DNA from: CAZQRP01 sp964596125
GTDB lineage: Bacteria > Chloroflexota > Dehalococcoidia > GIF9 > UBA5629
NCBI GenBank assembly: GCA_964596125.1
Contig: CAZQRP010000001.1
Span: 248,001-312,000, forward strand
Direction of reading: 5' to 3'
DNA: 64,000 nucleotides
Part shown: piece after piece, positions 34,586-44,346 of the stretch
How the letters are laid out: every line of letters begins with the position of its first letter
Position numbering within the stretch: the first letter of the stretch is position 1
Made by a program: the position numbers and the translations under genes
The notes under the pieces: model-generated
What the model saw: the letters and a program-made list of their open reading frames with translations, nothing else
Databases searched by the model: none
What the model was told of the DNA's origin: nothing

Positions 34586-35497
34586 TTATTGCCATGTTCG
34601 TTTTACTGCATGCCCTCCGAATTGTCTCCGTAGCTCGGCCAGTAGTCTGCTGCCAAAAGGCTGGTCCTGGCGTGACCGGAAACGTGCTTGAACCGATTGC
34701 GTTATAACCGGCGCTGGTACAGCGAGGTCTATGGATTCCTGTACTGTCCAGCGGCCTTCACCGGTGTCCTCGACATATGCCTGAATTCCTTCCAGTTTCG
34801 GATTTTCTTGCAGGGCGCTTGCAGTCAAGTCAAGCAGCCAGGAGCGCACCACACTACCATAGCGCCAGATCTGGGCAATCTGGGGCAGATTAAGGCTGAG
34901 TTCTTTCTTTCCCTGCATTAATTCAAATCCTTCTGCATATGATTGCATGAGACCATATTCAATGCCGTTATGAATCATCTTGACAAAGTGTCCTGCACCG
35001 CTTGGACCTACGAGGCCATAGCCTTGCTGTAGTGAAGGAGCCAGTGTCTGAAAGATCGGTAGCATTCGGTGAAATGCCTCGGGATCGCCTCCTACCATCA
35101 AGCAATAGCCTTCTTCGAGTCCCCATATCCCACCACTAATACCAACGTCCAGCATGATAAGCCCTTTCCCGGATACTGATGCTGCTCGTCGAATGCTGTC
35201 CTTATAGTACGAATTGCCACCATCAAGGATGATATCACCCGGAGATAGTCCCGCTGCCAGAGTGTTGATAGCGCTTTCTGTGGGCTCACCGGGTGGCACC
35301 ATAAGCCAGACAGCACGGGGACAGGGAAGCTTCTGCACTAGCTCGGCGACAGAAGCGGTCCCGACTGCTCCTTGTTCGACCATAGTAGCCACTTTATCCT
35401 TTATAGGATCGTAAGCCACTATATAGTGACCCCCACGCAATAAGCGCCGGACCATGTTGCCGCCCATCCGGCCCAGGCCGATTATTCCTAGTTCCAT
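34586..35497 (-). CDS. gnd: 6-phosphogluconate dehydrogenase (decarboxylating, short type)
   Basis: 303 residues, the short form also called GndA/YqeC. NAD(P) site GLGRMGGNMV at 6-15, DGGNSYYKD, DVGISGGIWGLEEGYCLMVGG substrate motif and the catalytic GAGHFVKMIHNGIEYG segment near 170. It oxidises 6-phosphogluconate to ribulose 5-phosphate with CO2 release. GGGGGGAG four bases before the ATG. Convergent to rpe, whose product uses the same intermediate. Confidence 0.93.
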   Translation of the reverse strand: MELGIIGLGRMGGNMVRRLLRGGHYIVAYDPIKDKVATMVEQGAVGTASVAELVQKLPCPRAVWLMVPPGEPTESAINTLAAGLSPGDIILDGGNSYYKDSIRRAASVSGKGLIMLDVGISGGIWGLEEGYCLMVGGDPEAFHRMLPIFQTLAPSLQQGYGLVGPSGAGHFVKMIHNGIEYGLMQSYAEGFELMQGKKELSLNLPQIAQIWRYGSVVRSWLLDLTASALQENPKLEGIQAYVEDTGEGRWTVQESIDLAVPAPVITQSVQARFRSRQDQPFGSRLLAELRRQFGGHAVKRTWQ

Positions 35498-35747
35498 AAT
35501 CTCCCCCCTTGGCGCAATTTAAAATGGAGTTTTTAAACTGCTGGAATATTTACTGTTTATTGTTGCTTTGTGACTAGAGCTGGTCTTATTGGATTTTATA
35601 GATTTATCAGCCAGTTTTTAATGGTCTTTATCTCCTACGAGTAAGGCAAAAGGAAGTAACTATATCTATATGTTTATACTATAGGACAGGAAGGATTAAG
35701 TATAATCTCACTACTACGTGTAGAGAAATTGCGCACATTCAATACTT

Positions 35748-36443
35748 TTAAACCAGCACATATCCAAACCTTTTCTTACTAACAATGCGTACGGGCATTG
35801 AGGGAGTTGGCTCGATTTTCTCTCTAAGGCGGTGGACCAATTGATCGATAGTAGCATCCGATACTGCTCCTGGGTCTCTTGCTTCAGGCCAAACTCTGGC
35901 AATTATCTCATCTCTGGAGCAGACCATTCCTGCTCTGCGATATAGAAATAATAACAGGTCATATTCTTTTCTTGGCAAATCAAGTAGTTTTCCGTCAACC
36001 TGGACTTCTTTTCTCTCATCAACGATTTTGAGCCACAACGGAACCTGTGTTATTTGTTCAACTGGCTCTTGGCCGGTGCCTTCTAATTGCCTGAACCGCA
36101 GAATGGCCCGGGGACTATCCTTTATGACTGCCAGCCCAATCAACGAATTATCGGTGAGCTGATATAACTTCTTCTCTCCGATTGGCTGGTTATTGAGCGT
36201 GGTTCCGTTTTTACTGCCCAGGTCGCGCAGCCAAAAACAACCGTCCTTGAAGCATATTTCAGCATGTTTCCGTGAGATTTGAGGGTCGTCTATTTTGATA
36301 TCAGGGCTGTTTTCTAGAGTAGGGCGACCGATAATGGTAGTACTCTTGGATAGAGCCAGAAGTTGGACTGTCTCTTCTGTTATTCCCCTCTCAATTATAA
36401 GAAAGGTATCGACACCTTTTTTGTCGTTATAAACTTGCATCAT
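35748..36443 (-). CDS. FHA domain plus winged-helix DNA-binding regulator
   Basis: 231 residues from ATG 36443; the longer TTG reading at 36539 adds residues with no domain, and no clear SD is seen for either. The FHA domain runs about 35-110: TIIGRPTLENSPDIKIDDP, SRKHAE, RDLGSKNGTTLNN. A phosphobinding Arg and Ser are in place. The second half is an OmpR/PhoB-like winged helix: LDLPRKEYDLLLFLYRRAG, VCSRDEIIARVWPE and RLREKIE. It should bind a phosphothreonine partner and DNA. A matching Ser/Thr kinase is not in the window. It lies next to the lipoprotein gene on the same strand and may control it. Confidence 0.85.
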   Translation of the reverse strand: MMQVYNDKKGVDTFLIIERGITEETVQLLALSKSTTIIGRPTLENSPDIKIDDPQISRKHAEICFKDGCFWLRDLGSKNGTTLNNQPIGEKKLYQLTDNSLIGLAVIKDSPRAILRFRQLEGTGQEPVEQITQVPLWLKIVDERKEVQVDGKLLDLPRKEYDLLLFLYRRAGMVCSRDEIIARVWPEARDPGAVSDATIDQLVHRLREKIEPTPSMPVRIVSKKRFGYVLV

Positions 36444-36624
36444 GATAGTCCGTGGCGGATTGACAACAGTTACTCTTGCTGCCGGCCATCGGGGGCACTC
36501 TATTTTCCAAATTATACGGCAGTATCCACTGAGGAGCAAGAGAAATGATTTATAAAACGACGCAAGTTCTTTATTAACCGGGCTGTGATGAGGAATATTT
36601 GTGTGTGTCGATAATGAATATGAG

Positions 36625-36666
36625 GCGAGTAGTGCCGGTAATTATAGTCCTCTCGGCACTACTCGC
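36625..36666 (-). terminator. 13-bp hairpin after lipoprotein gene
   Basis: GCGAGTAGTGCCG (36625-36637) pairs perfectly with CGGCACTACTCGC (36654-36666) over 13 bp, 25 bases past the stop. The U-run is poor, so it may end transcription or protect the 3' end. Confidence 0.6.
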
Positions 36667-36690
36667 ACTACCGCTTGAGTGGACGCATTT

Positions 36691-38412
36691 TTAACGAATC
36701 ATTTTGACGCCTTGCCAGACTGCCCAGTCCTGCCCTGAGGAAGCACCAGCATAAACGGCAAGACCAACTTTGCCGGTCTTGCCAGCATAATTGGCCAGGC
36801 TTATATTTATAGTATCTAACTGGTTGTTATATGTAGCATTGATCTCGGTGACCTGGTAGGGGAACCATTTACCGGACTCCCAGAACCAGGCGCGGAACGT
36901 GACACCATCACTGCCCGCAGCGCCTTTCAGAAAGCCTACGTTTGCAATAAATTTAGCGCCGAAGGGTATCTCCATCACAGGATACCAGCCACATATCCAG
37001 CCATTCTCAGTCCATTCCGGATGAGTTTCCAGGACTTTAGCATAGGCAACATTATCTTCGAGCATTGCATTCACTTTGTAGAGTACGAAACCTTCCTCGT
37101 CACCTGTACCTCCTGGGAAACTCAGATCACCTGCGCTGCTGCTCCACGAAGCATCACTCGCTCTGGCTACATAGTCGACCACGGTTTGGACAGCCATGAC
37201 GACCTGTTTTTTATTATTGTCTTCATTGACCTCTTCGACAGAGCCGTTCGCATCAGCCACGACTTTTATTGTGGGTGTACAGGGATCGTATACCCAGCCT
37301 GCAAATTGCCTGTCCACCGAAGCCCCAGCGTCAAGCGCCGGTATTAAATCAGATGCCTTATAGACGCCATTGACGTAAAGCTTTTGAGTACAGGCACCGG
37401 CATTGACCAGTCCTTGATTCTTTATCGTATATCCAATGTTGTAGCCGTCTGCACCCGCTTCTTTCTGGACTGCGGTAATCACCAGATCAGGTTTAAATGT
37501 GAGCAATGGTATGATGGGCTGAATTAATGGCACAACTGTAAGAGTTAAAGACTCTGTAACGGTTCCTGCATCATTGGTGGCTGTTAAAGTATACACGGTG
37601 GTCGTTTTAGGCGTTACTTCCTGTGCTCCGGCGGCAGCTACATTGCCTATACCCTGGTCTATACTGATGTTGGTAGCTCCGGTCACATTCCACAATAAAG
37701 TTGCCGAATTACCAGCTACCAGACTAACCGGGTCTACTTCAAATATGACAATAGTCGGTGCGGCTTCAACTGGTGGCGGCTCAGGCAGGGAATTTTCGGA
37801 AACAGAAACTTGGGCTCTGGCAGTGACGCTTCCTGACTCATTGGTGGCAGTCAATGTATAGATGGTAGTAGAGTCTGGAGCAACTGCCCAGATGCCAGTT
37901 AAGGGAACAGGACCTATTCCCTGGTCTATGCTTACAGTTGTTGTATTGGAAACATCCCAGCTAAGTGTCGCGGTCTCGCCTGAAGTGATGGTTACCGGAC
38001 TGGCATTAAACGAATTTATAGCCGGTAATGCAGCACCTGCATTGGAAACGGTGACACGGCTTCGGACCTCTGCTGACCAATCACCATTGTTATCTTGGAC
38101 CATGAAATAAATCATATGTACTCCTGCTGATAGTGAAGTGGTCCTAAAACGAGCCCTTGTGCTTAAGTTGCCATCTAAATCGGATCTCCATCTATAGGCT
38201 ACTATAGTGCCGTCGGGATCCGTGCCATGTCCCTCGAAAGTCACCATTTCTCCAGCATGGACACCCTCCGGCGTGATTAAGTCTATAAAGGCGTTAGGCA
38301 GCAGATTATCTTGCTGAGCCGCGAAAGTGATACAACCTGTTGCCAGCATAGGAATTACCATCGAAAGTACTATAAGAATTGCCATAGGTCTTCCAGTTTT
38401 TTTCTTTATCAT
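36691..38412 (-). CDS. surface lipoprotein with PKD/Ig-like and CARDB domains
   Basis: 573 residues from ATG 38412, which follows GGAGGG by seven bases. The start has KKK, a hydrophobic stretch and ATGC, giving Cys27 as a lipid anchor site (a signal peptidase I site after TFAA is the alternative). A PKD-like domain follows (FIDLITPEG, DPDGTIVAYRWRSD), two Ig-like repeats with the shared phrase SIDQGIG near 165 and 255, then a CARDB domain (VITAVQKEAGADGYNIGYTI, NEDNNKK). The last 160 residues are rich in Trp and Gly and may bind a ligand. It is exported and probably anchors or binds polymers at the surface. Confidence 0.85.
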   Translation of the reverse strand: MIKKKTGRPMAILIVLSMVIPMLATGCITFAAQQDNLLPNAFIDLITPEGVHAGEMVTFEGHGTDPDGTIVAYRWRSDLDGNLSTRARFRTTSLSAGVHMIYFMVQDNNGDWSAEVRSRVTVSNAGAALPAINSFNASPVTITSGETATLSWDVSNTTTVSIDQGIGPVPLTGIWAVAPDSTTIYTLTATNESGSVTARAQVSVSENSLPEPPPVEAAPTIVIFEVDPVSLVAGNSATLLWNVTGATNISIDQGIGNVAAAGAQEVTPKTTTVYTLTATNDAGTVTESLTLTVVPLIQPIIPLLTFKPDLVITAVQKEAGADGYNIGYTIKNQGLVNAGACTQKLYVNGVYKASDLIPALDAGASVDRQFAGWVYDPCTPTIKVVADANGSVEEVNEDNNKKQVVMAVQTVVDYVARASDASWSSSAGDLSFPGGTGDEEGFVLYKVNAMLEDNVAYAKVLETHPEWTENGWICGWYPVMEIPFGAKFIANVGFLKGAAGSDGVTFRAWFWESGKWFPYQVTEINATYNNQLDTINISLANYAGKTGKVGLAVYAGASSGQDWAVWQGVKMIR

Positions 38413-38472
38413 GATTTTGCCCTCCTGTGTTGTTTTCAAAAATTGTAATCACAAATGGTTACCCTATTGTTG

Positions 38473-38601
38473 TTACAAATACCAGGCGCCTGCTGTTACC
38501 AGCAAGACTATTGCAGCAATGCCGGTCAGGATGATGCCGCTGAACATGGCTAGAAGCTCCTTGTCTTTACCAAGGATGGTTAATAATTTTTTATTGTTCA
38601 T
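38473..38601 (-). CDS. 42-residue membrane protein
   Basis: A short ORF with a very good SD (GGAGGG, six bases before the ATG). The product begins MNNKKLLTILGKDKELLAM, followed by a hydrophobic helix FSGIILTGIAAIVLLVTAGA and ends WYL. The charged start and single helix suggest a bitopic membrane peptide. It lies 60 bases upstream of the lipoprotein gene on the same strand; both have the same kind of SD, so they are probably cotranscribed. No family is recognised. Possible roles are a membrane-bound helper of lipoprotein export or a toxin-like peptide; neither is shown. Confidence 0.7.
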   Translation of the reverse strand: MNNKKLLTILGKDKELLAMFSGIILTGIAAIVLLVTAGAWYL

Positions 38602-39008
38602 TACGCCCTCCTTATGTTTAATTCACGGTTAAAAAGTTGATTGGTTCACCTTGTATTTTTCTACACTGTTTCTATACCTCTTTTCCTTGACATGATGATT
38701 TTGATGTCTATATTAAGAATACATGCTGGCAGCAGGGCGTGCTTGACATTTTCCTGACGGGAAACCAACATAAAGCTGACAAATTGGTTTCGTTGGTCTG
38801 TCCTGTAGTATTTTAACCGGGAGGGGCTGAATGAAATGAATGCCTGATTTAAAAATGGATATGATAAAAATAGATTGAACATAGCCTGAAGCTTATGCTC
38901 ATCTCATTTTTGATAGTTAAGGTCGGATTTAAATGCGTGAGGCTAGGGAGTGTGTCTGGACTATGTTTTAGAATAAGACCTGTTCAACCGGAGCTTAGCT
39001 TCACGAAA
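38602..39008. other. intergenic region, no further gene
   Basis: 407 bases upstream of the 42-residue gene and downstream of the transaldolase/isomerase gene. A 73-codon ORF on - lacks an SD and is rejected. No clear promoter is seen. Confidence 0.5.
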
Positions 39009-41747
39009 TTATATTTCGGTGACTAGACTCGCTATAGTTGCTTTATCGCCCCGGCTGAAGTGAATTCTGGTAACAGGTCTTCCAGCCATTTGTAAAATCT
39101 GAAGGTCTCCCAGAGCCTGGGCATCGGCTACAATGCCAAAAGAGTATGGCAAGCCGGGAACAGGAAAATCGGTCTCATGGTCTGCTGTAATCTGCAGAAA
39201 CAGTCCTGTGGTTGGTCCTCCCTTGTGCAACTGCCCCGTAGAGTGTAGAAAACGTGGCCCATAGCCGGAAGTAGTAGCGATGTTATACCGTTCAACTACC
39301 TTCCTGCGGAAATCGGACAGCAAATCGTCTATCTCAAGGGTCTGGCGAAGGTATGCCATGATCGCAAGATAGTTACCCTTATTGGCTCTGGCTAGTATAT
39401 CGGCCAGTGAGTCAGCAGTCTCTACCTGAGGAAGACGACCTGTCTCTGTATACTTTTGTAACATGCGCTCTGTTGCATCCTTGGCCTGCTGTACGTTCGG
39501 CTGATTAAATGGGTGAATACCCAATATAGCCCCGGCCACTGCGGTAGCAAACTCCCAACGGAAGAACTCGGCTCCTAGGTCAAACCTGTCGCGCAGTTCG
39601 AGAACCAGCACCGGCTGTCCTGACGACCTGATTCGTTCAATTGCCGCATCGGTGGCTGAATTATCATCACCTTCCATGCGTAGATAAACAAACAATCGGT
39701 CATTAGCGTATTGAGCCGTTTCCACCAGAGGTTCGCCGACAATGGGTATAATACCTTTACCCTCTTTACCGGTGCTTTCAGCAATGAGCTGCTCGACCCA
39801 AAGCCCGAAACTGGCGATAGCTGGAGATGCGACAATGGTAAGCTTGTCCCTTCCTTGCTGGGCCAAGACTCCCAGGCATGTTCCCAACCAGGCACCGGGA
39901 TTATCGTGGACGGGTACACAGGATACACATCCCTCCTTCATATAGTCTGCACGGTCAAGCAATGATATGAGGTCAATCCCTATAATTGCGGCTGGTACCA
40001 GACCGAAATAAGAGAGGACGGAGTAGCGGCCGCCGATTTCCGGCGGATTCAAGAATATTTGTCGGAACCGGTTCTCTTCGGCGAGTCTGGCCAGTGGTGT
40101 TCCGGGGTCGGTGATGGCAATAAAGTTTTGACCAGCTTTCTCTTTCCCTGTGGCGGATTCTACCAGGCTTCTGAAATAGTTCATCAGGGCGAGGGGCTCG
40201 ATGGTAGTGCCGGACTTTGAGGAGATAAGAAACAGGCTATGTGCTGGTTCTATGGCCTCTGTTACAACCTGCACGCAGGCAGGTACTGTTGAATCAATCA
40301 CAATTAACTCCGGGTATCCAGGAGCACTACCGAAGGTCTTTCTTAAAACCTCTGGCCCCAGGCTGCTCCCGCCCATGCCGAGCAGTACCGCAGTGCGGAA
40401 ACCAGCGTCACGGATTTCCCGGGCAAAGGACTTTAGAGAAGGTACCCGGTCGTACATCGGATCGATAACAGTGAGCCAGCCCAGCCGATTGGCTATCTCA
40501 AATGGGTCCGGCTTCCACACAGTAAAATCTTTTCGCCATATGCGGCCGACCACATTGTGCCGGCTGAGGTCAGCCAGGGCGACTTCCACATCGCTGATAT
40601 ACTTACCGATGCCAACACCTGAGGAGACATGTTCCTTTGTCAGGAGCCGTACCTTCTTCTCTTCAATACCTGCCAGCAGTCTTTTAAAAGATTCAACAAA
40701 AGACGTAACTCCATCAGCGAGCAACTTTGCTGTTATCGAGTCCATATTGATTTCGGCTGCCTCCAAAGACGCCAGAGTCTGTTCGGCTTCAGCGAGGTTC
40801 TTTTCCAGAGTCGCTTTGGCCCGACCATGGTCCAGAAAGGCGTTTATTGTTGCTGGCGGCATAGTGTTGACCGTATCTTGCCCGATGAGTGGCTCTATAT
40901 ATAATATATCGCTGTAGGTCGGGTTCTTCGTTCCTGTACTTGCCCAGAGAGGGCGCTGTACACGAGCGCCTTTCGCTTTTAGAACTGAGAATTGCTTACC
41001 ATAGAAAGTTTCCTTGAAAGCCTTGTAAGCCAGCTTGGCATTACTGATAGCAGCTTTACCGAGTAAAGCTTCCAATTGTTTCTTGCCTTGCCGGATGTGT
41101 TCTTCCAGCAGAGCATCAATTATAGTATCTAGCCGGCTGAGGAAGAAAGACGCTACTGATGCTACTGTACCTACATTTCTCCCACTTCTGGCCAGGTCTT
41201 CCAGACCGTTAATATATGCCATCATTACCTGCTGGTAGCTGGCCAGGGAGAAGATAAGGGTGATATTAATGTTGATGCCATCGCCGATGAGGCGACGAAT
41301 AGCCGCCATGCCTTCGGTTGTTGCCGGGATCTTGATCATCACATTGGGACGGTCTAAGGCTGCGAATAGCCGTCTGGCCTCCTTGATTGTGCCATCCGTG
41401 TTATAGGCCAGGAGCGGACTAACTTCCAGGCTGGCGTATCCATGTGCTCCCGCTGTCCTGTCATAAATAGGGCGTAACAAATCGGCAGCGTTACGAATGT
41501 CTTCTAGCGCCAGAGCCTCATAAATTTCCTCTGTGCTTTTGTGTGCTCTGGCCAGGGTCAGCAAATCCCCGTCGTAATCGGTGCTCCCGATGATAGCTTT
41601 TTCAAAAATGGCAGGATTAGAGGTCGCCCCGCTGATTCCCAGGGTGATTAGCTTCTGAAATTCACCAGTGGTAAGCAAGCCACGGCGGATATAGTCACTC
41701 CATATAGCCTGTCCCAGTTGCAGAGCTTCCCGAACAGGATTTGTCAA
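39009..41747 (-). CDS. fused transaldolase / glucose-6-phosphate isomerase (TTG start)
   Basis: 912 residues. Residues 1-365 are transaldolase: LGQAIWSDYIRRGLL, ISGATSNPAIFEKAI, VMIKIPAT with the Schiff-base Lys and the SFFLSRLDT motif. Residues 380-912 are phosphoglucose isomerase: GMGGSSLGPEVL, ISSKSGTTIEPLA, GGRYSVLSYFGLVPA. The TTG at 41747 follows the rpiB stop by one base, with GGGAG nine bases upstream; a longer frame would overlap rpiB by 50 bases. The first part transfers dihydroxyacetone between sugar phosphates and the second interconverts glucose and fructose 6-phosphates, so products can be channelled. The fusion is known in several anaerobic and actinobacterial lineages. Confidence 0.93.
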   Translation of the reverse strand: MTNPVREALQLGQAIWSDYIRRGLLTTGEFQKLITLGISGATSNPAIFEKAIIGSTDYDGDLLTLARAHKSTEEIYEALALEDIRNAADLLRPIYDRTAGAHGYASLEVSPLLAYNTDGTIKEARRLFAALDRPNVMIKIPATTEGMAAIRRLIGDGININITLIFSLASYQQVMMAYINGLEDLARSGRNVGTVASVASFFLSRLDTIIDALLEEHIRQGKKQLEALLGKAAISNAKLAYKAFKETFYGKQFSVLKAKGARVQRPLWASTGTKNPTYSDILYIEPLIGQDTVNTMPPATINAFLDHGRAKATLEKNLAEAEQTLASLEAAEINMDSITAKLLADGVTSFVESFKRLLAGIEEKKVRLLTKEHVSSGVGIGKYISDVEVALADLSRHNVVGRIWRKDFTVWKPDPFEIANRLGWLTVIDPMYDRVPSLKSFAREIRDAGFRTAVLLGMGGSSLGPEVLRKTFGSAPGYPELIVIDSTVPACVQVVTEAIEPAHSLFLISSKSGTTIEPLALMNYFRSLVESATGKEKAGQNFIAITDPGTPLARLAEENRFRQIFLNPPEIGGRYSVLSYFGLVPAAIIGIDLISLLDRADYMKEGCVSCVPVHDNPGAWLGTCLGVLAQQGRDKLTIVASPAIASFGLWVEQLIAESTGKEGKGIIPIVGEPLVETAQYANDRLFVYLRMEGDDNSATDAAIERIRSSGQPVLVLELRDRFDLGAEFFRWEFATAVAGAILGIHPFNQPNVQQAKDATERMLQKYTETGRLPQVETADSLADILARANKGNYLAIMAYLRQTLEIDDLLSDFRRKVVERYNIATTSGYGPRFLHSTGQLHKGGPTTGLFLQITADHETDFPVPGLPYSFGIVADAQALGDLQILQMAGRPVTRIHFSRGDKATIASLVTEI

Positions 41748-41748
41748 C

Positions 41749-42234
41749 TTACGTTTCTCCCGTGCCGCTACCTTTTCTTTGAAGAGCTTGCTGCTCAATG
41801 GCCAGGACCTTCTTCAACCGGCGACAATGGCGTTCCTCACCGGAAAAGCGTGCATCGAGGAAGGTTGTCACCAGTTCCCTGGCAAGTTCAATCCCGATGA
41901 CACGTGCTCCCAGGCAGAGGACATTCATGTCATCATGCTCAACTCCCTGGCGGGCCGAGTATATATCATGGCAGAGGCATGCCCGGATTCCAGGTACTTT
42001 ATTGGCAGCTACGCATGCGCCGACACCGCTGCCGCAGATTAGTATACCGCGTTGGGCTTGACCTGAGACTACGGACAGGGCAACTGCTTCCGCAAAATCA
42101 GGATAGTCGTCGTCTGTATTAAATGTCTGGGCACCTAAATCCAGTATATCGTATTTCTCGATTAGCTGTTTGACTAATTCGCTCTTGAGCATAAAGCCGC
42201 CGTGGTCGGCTCCAATTGCTATACGCAATTTCAT
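41749..42234 (-). CDS. rpiB: ribose 5-phosphate isomerase B
   Basis: 161 residues of the RpiB/LacAB family. GADHGGFMLKSEL at the start, CGSGVGACVAANK with the catalytic Cys, and DMNVLCLGARVIG. The extended C-terminus (about 12 residues, Lys/Arg-rich) overlaps none of the next gene. It interconverts ribose 5-phosphate and ribulose 5-phosphate. SD GGGAGG lies within the last codons of transketolase; the stop TAA is one base before the next start, so the three genes are tightly coupled. Confidence 0.95.
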   Translation of the reverse strand: MKLRIAIGADHGGFMLKSELVKQLIEKYDILDLGAQTFNTDDDYPDFAEAVALSVVSGQAQRGILICGSGVGACVAANKVPGIRACLCHDIYSARQGVEHDDMNVLCLGARVIGIELARELVTTFLDARFSGEERHCRRLKKVLAIEQQALQRKGSGTGET

Positions 42235-42235
42235 T

Positions 42236-44248
42236 TCACTTCCTCCCTGTTAGTCGTAAAGCTTCGCTCACTACATGTTGGGCAGTCATACCCAGCTTTT
42301 CATAAACAACCTGGCCTGGAGCTGAAGCACCGAAGCGAGGTATACCAATGGTAACACCGTCCAGACCTGTGTATTTCTCCCAACCCAGCGGCGTGCCGGC
42401 CTCTATGGACACACGTGCTCTGATACTTGGTGGTAAGACATCGTTGCGGTAGTCTGCAGGCTGTGCATCGAACAGCTCCCAGGAAGGCATTGAAACAACG
42501 CGTGTCGCAATGCCTTTTTCCTGTAATATCTTCCCCGCCTCAAGAGCTATATGAACCTCGGAACCAGTGCTTATTATGATAATTTCCGGTGGTTGTACCG
42601 ATTCCCAGAGGATGTACCCGCCGCGTTGTACACCTTTTGCCGGTGCCAGTGTCGTCCGGTCCAGCACCGGCAGGTTCTGCCGGCTCAGTGCCAGGGCAGT
42701 TGGGCCCTGACGACGCTCCAGGGCTACTTTCCATGCTTCTACTGTCTCAGTTGCATCTGCAGGACGTATCATTACCAGTTCGGGTACAGACCTCAGTCCC
42801 ATAAGCTGTTCAATTGGTTGATGTGTTGGCCCATCTTCTCCCAGCCCAATTGAGTCATGGGTGAAAATAAATATTACCCGGATTCCCATAAGTGCAGCCA
42901 GCCGCACCGGCGGGCGCATATAATCGTAAAAAATAAGAAACGTTGCAGTATACGGGATAATTCCTCCATGAAGGGCCATACCATTTGAAATAGCGCCCAT
43001 CGCATGCTCTCTTACACCGAAGTGCAGATTGTGGCCGAAGTATTGCCCGGCTTCAATGTGTCCGCGGTCTTTCATAATAGTCTTTGTGGAAGGTGCAAGG
43101 TCTGCCGAGCCGCCGGTAAGAGCATGAACTCTTGGTGCTATGACATTTATTACTTCTCCCGAGGCTACCCGGGTGGCGACAGGTTTATTCCCAGCTTTGA
43201 ACAGGTCGACCAGGTTTTCATCCCACCCCATTGGAAGGTCTCCTCTCATGTCCTCTTCCAGCTTAAGAGCATCATCAGGGTAAGCCTGTCGATATGCTTT
43301 CAGCTTGGCCTGCCACTTCTCCTGCCAGGACCTGCCTCGCTCCTGCGCCTGCCGAAAATGCGCTAAGGCTTCGGGCGGAATAGCGAATGGTTGTTCATAG
43401 TGCCATCCCAGATTCTTTTTGGCCAGCGCAGTTTCTTCCTCTCCGAGAGGTTCACCATGTGCTGAGCCAGTTCCCGCTTTGTTAGGGCTGCCATATCCGA
43501 TAATAGTCCGGCATAAAATAAGACTTGGTCGATTTATTTCTGTCTGTGCTTCTCGTATCGCAGCTTCCACATCAACCGGTTCCATGCCATCGATAGGGCC
43601 GACAGTGTGCCAGCCATAAGCCTGGAAACGTTCAGCCACATTTTCAGTTAAGGTGATGTCGGTGTTTCCTTCTATAGAAATATGGTTGTCGTCGTACAGG
43701 TAAATTATCTTCCCCAGGTGAAGTGTGCCGGCCAGAGAAGCGGCTTCTGAGGAAATGCCTTCCATTATGTCACCATCGGAGACTATTGCATAGGTATAGT
43801 GGTCTATAATCTCATGCCCTGGCCGATTGTAGTGTTGTGCCAGCAGCCGTTCAGCTATAGCCATACCAACTCCATTAGCAAATCCCTGTCCCAGTGGCCC
43901 GGTAGTTGCTTCAACACCAGGTGTGAGCCCATGCTCAGGATGGCCTGCTGTCTTGCTACCCCATTGCCGGAACTGCTTGATTTCTTTAAGTGAAAGGTTG
44001 TATCCAGTCAGGTGGAGAAGAGCATAAAGCATGGCTGATGCATGGCCTGCTGACAGGATAAATCTATCGCGGTCCTGCCATGCAGGGTCACCGGGATTAT
44101 GTTTGAGAAAACGGTCCCATAATACGTAGGCCATTGATGCTGCACCCATTGGTGCTCCCGGGTGACCTGAATTCGCTTTCTGGACAGCGTCTACTGCGAG
44201 AAAACGGATGGTGTTGATACATAGCTCGTCGATTTTTCCCATACTCAA
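42236..44248 (-). CDS. tkt: transketolase
   Basis: 670 residues of transketolase. Thiamine-diphosphate site YAIVSDGDIMEGISSEAASL near 155-175; NSGHPGAPMG at 27-36, GLTPGVEATTGPLGQG, and the pyrimidine-domain FGVREHAMGAI and HDSIGLGEDGPTHQP segments are all present. It moves two-carbon units between ketose and aldose phosphates. Starts are TTG 44248 with GGGAG six bases upstream, or ATG 44242. First gene of the operon tkt-rpiB-transaldolase/isomerase; a promoter with an inverted repeat is seen upstream. Confidence 0.95.
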   Translation of the reverse strand: MSMGKIDELCINTIRFLAVDAVQKANSGHPGAPMGAASMAYVLWDRFLKHNPGDPAWQDRDRFILSAGHASAMLYALLHLTGYNLSLKEIKQFRQWGSKTAGHPEHGLTPGVEATTGPLGQGFANGVGMAIAERLLAQHYNRPGHEIIDHYTYAIVSDGDIMEGISSEAASLAGTLHLGKIIYLYDDNHISIEGNTDITLTENVAERFQAYGWHTVGPIDGMEPVDVEAAIREAQTEINRPSLILCRTIIGYGSPNKAGTGSAHGEPLGEEETALAKKNLGWHYEQPFAIPPEALAHFRQAQERGRSWQEKWQAKLKAYRQAYPDDALKLEEDMRGDLPMGWDENLVDLFKAGNKPVATRVASGEVINVIAPRVHALTGGSADLAPSTKTIMKDRGHIEAGQYFGHNLHFGVREHAMGAISNGMALHGGIIPYTATFLIFYDYMRPPVRLAALMGIRVIFIFTHDSIGLGEDGPTHQPIEQLMGLRSVPELVMIRPADATETVEAWKVALERRQGPTALALSRQNLPVLDRTTLAPAKGVQRGGYILWESVQPPEIIIISTGSEVHIALEAGKILQEKGIATRVVSMPSWELFDAQPADYRNDVLPPSIRARVSIEAGTPLGWEKYTGLDGVTIGIPRFGASAPGQVVYEKLGMTAQHVVSEALRLTGRK

Positions 44249-44346
44249 ATCTGGCTCCCTGATTTTGGATTGGTCAACTATTTCGCGGAATCAGTAATAA
44301 GTTCAAGTAATGCAGGTCAATTACAACAGGCTCTTATACGGAATGG

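Noticed and set aside
38661..38882. 73-codon ORF on - upstream of the 42-residue gene
   Set aside because: No SD and no recognisable composition; the sequence resembles AT-rich noise.
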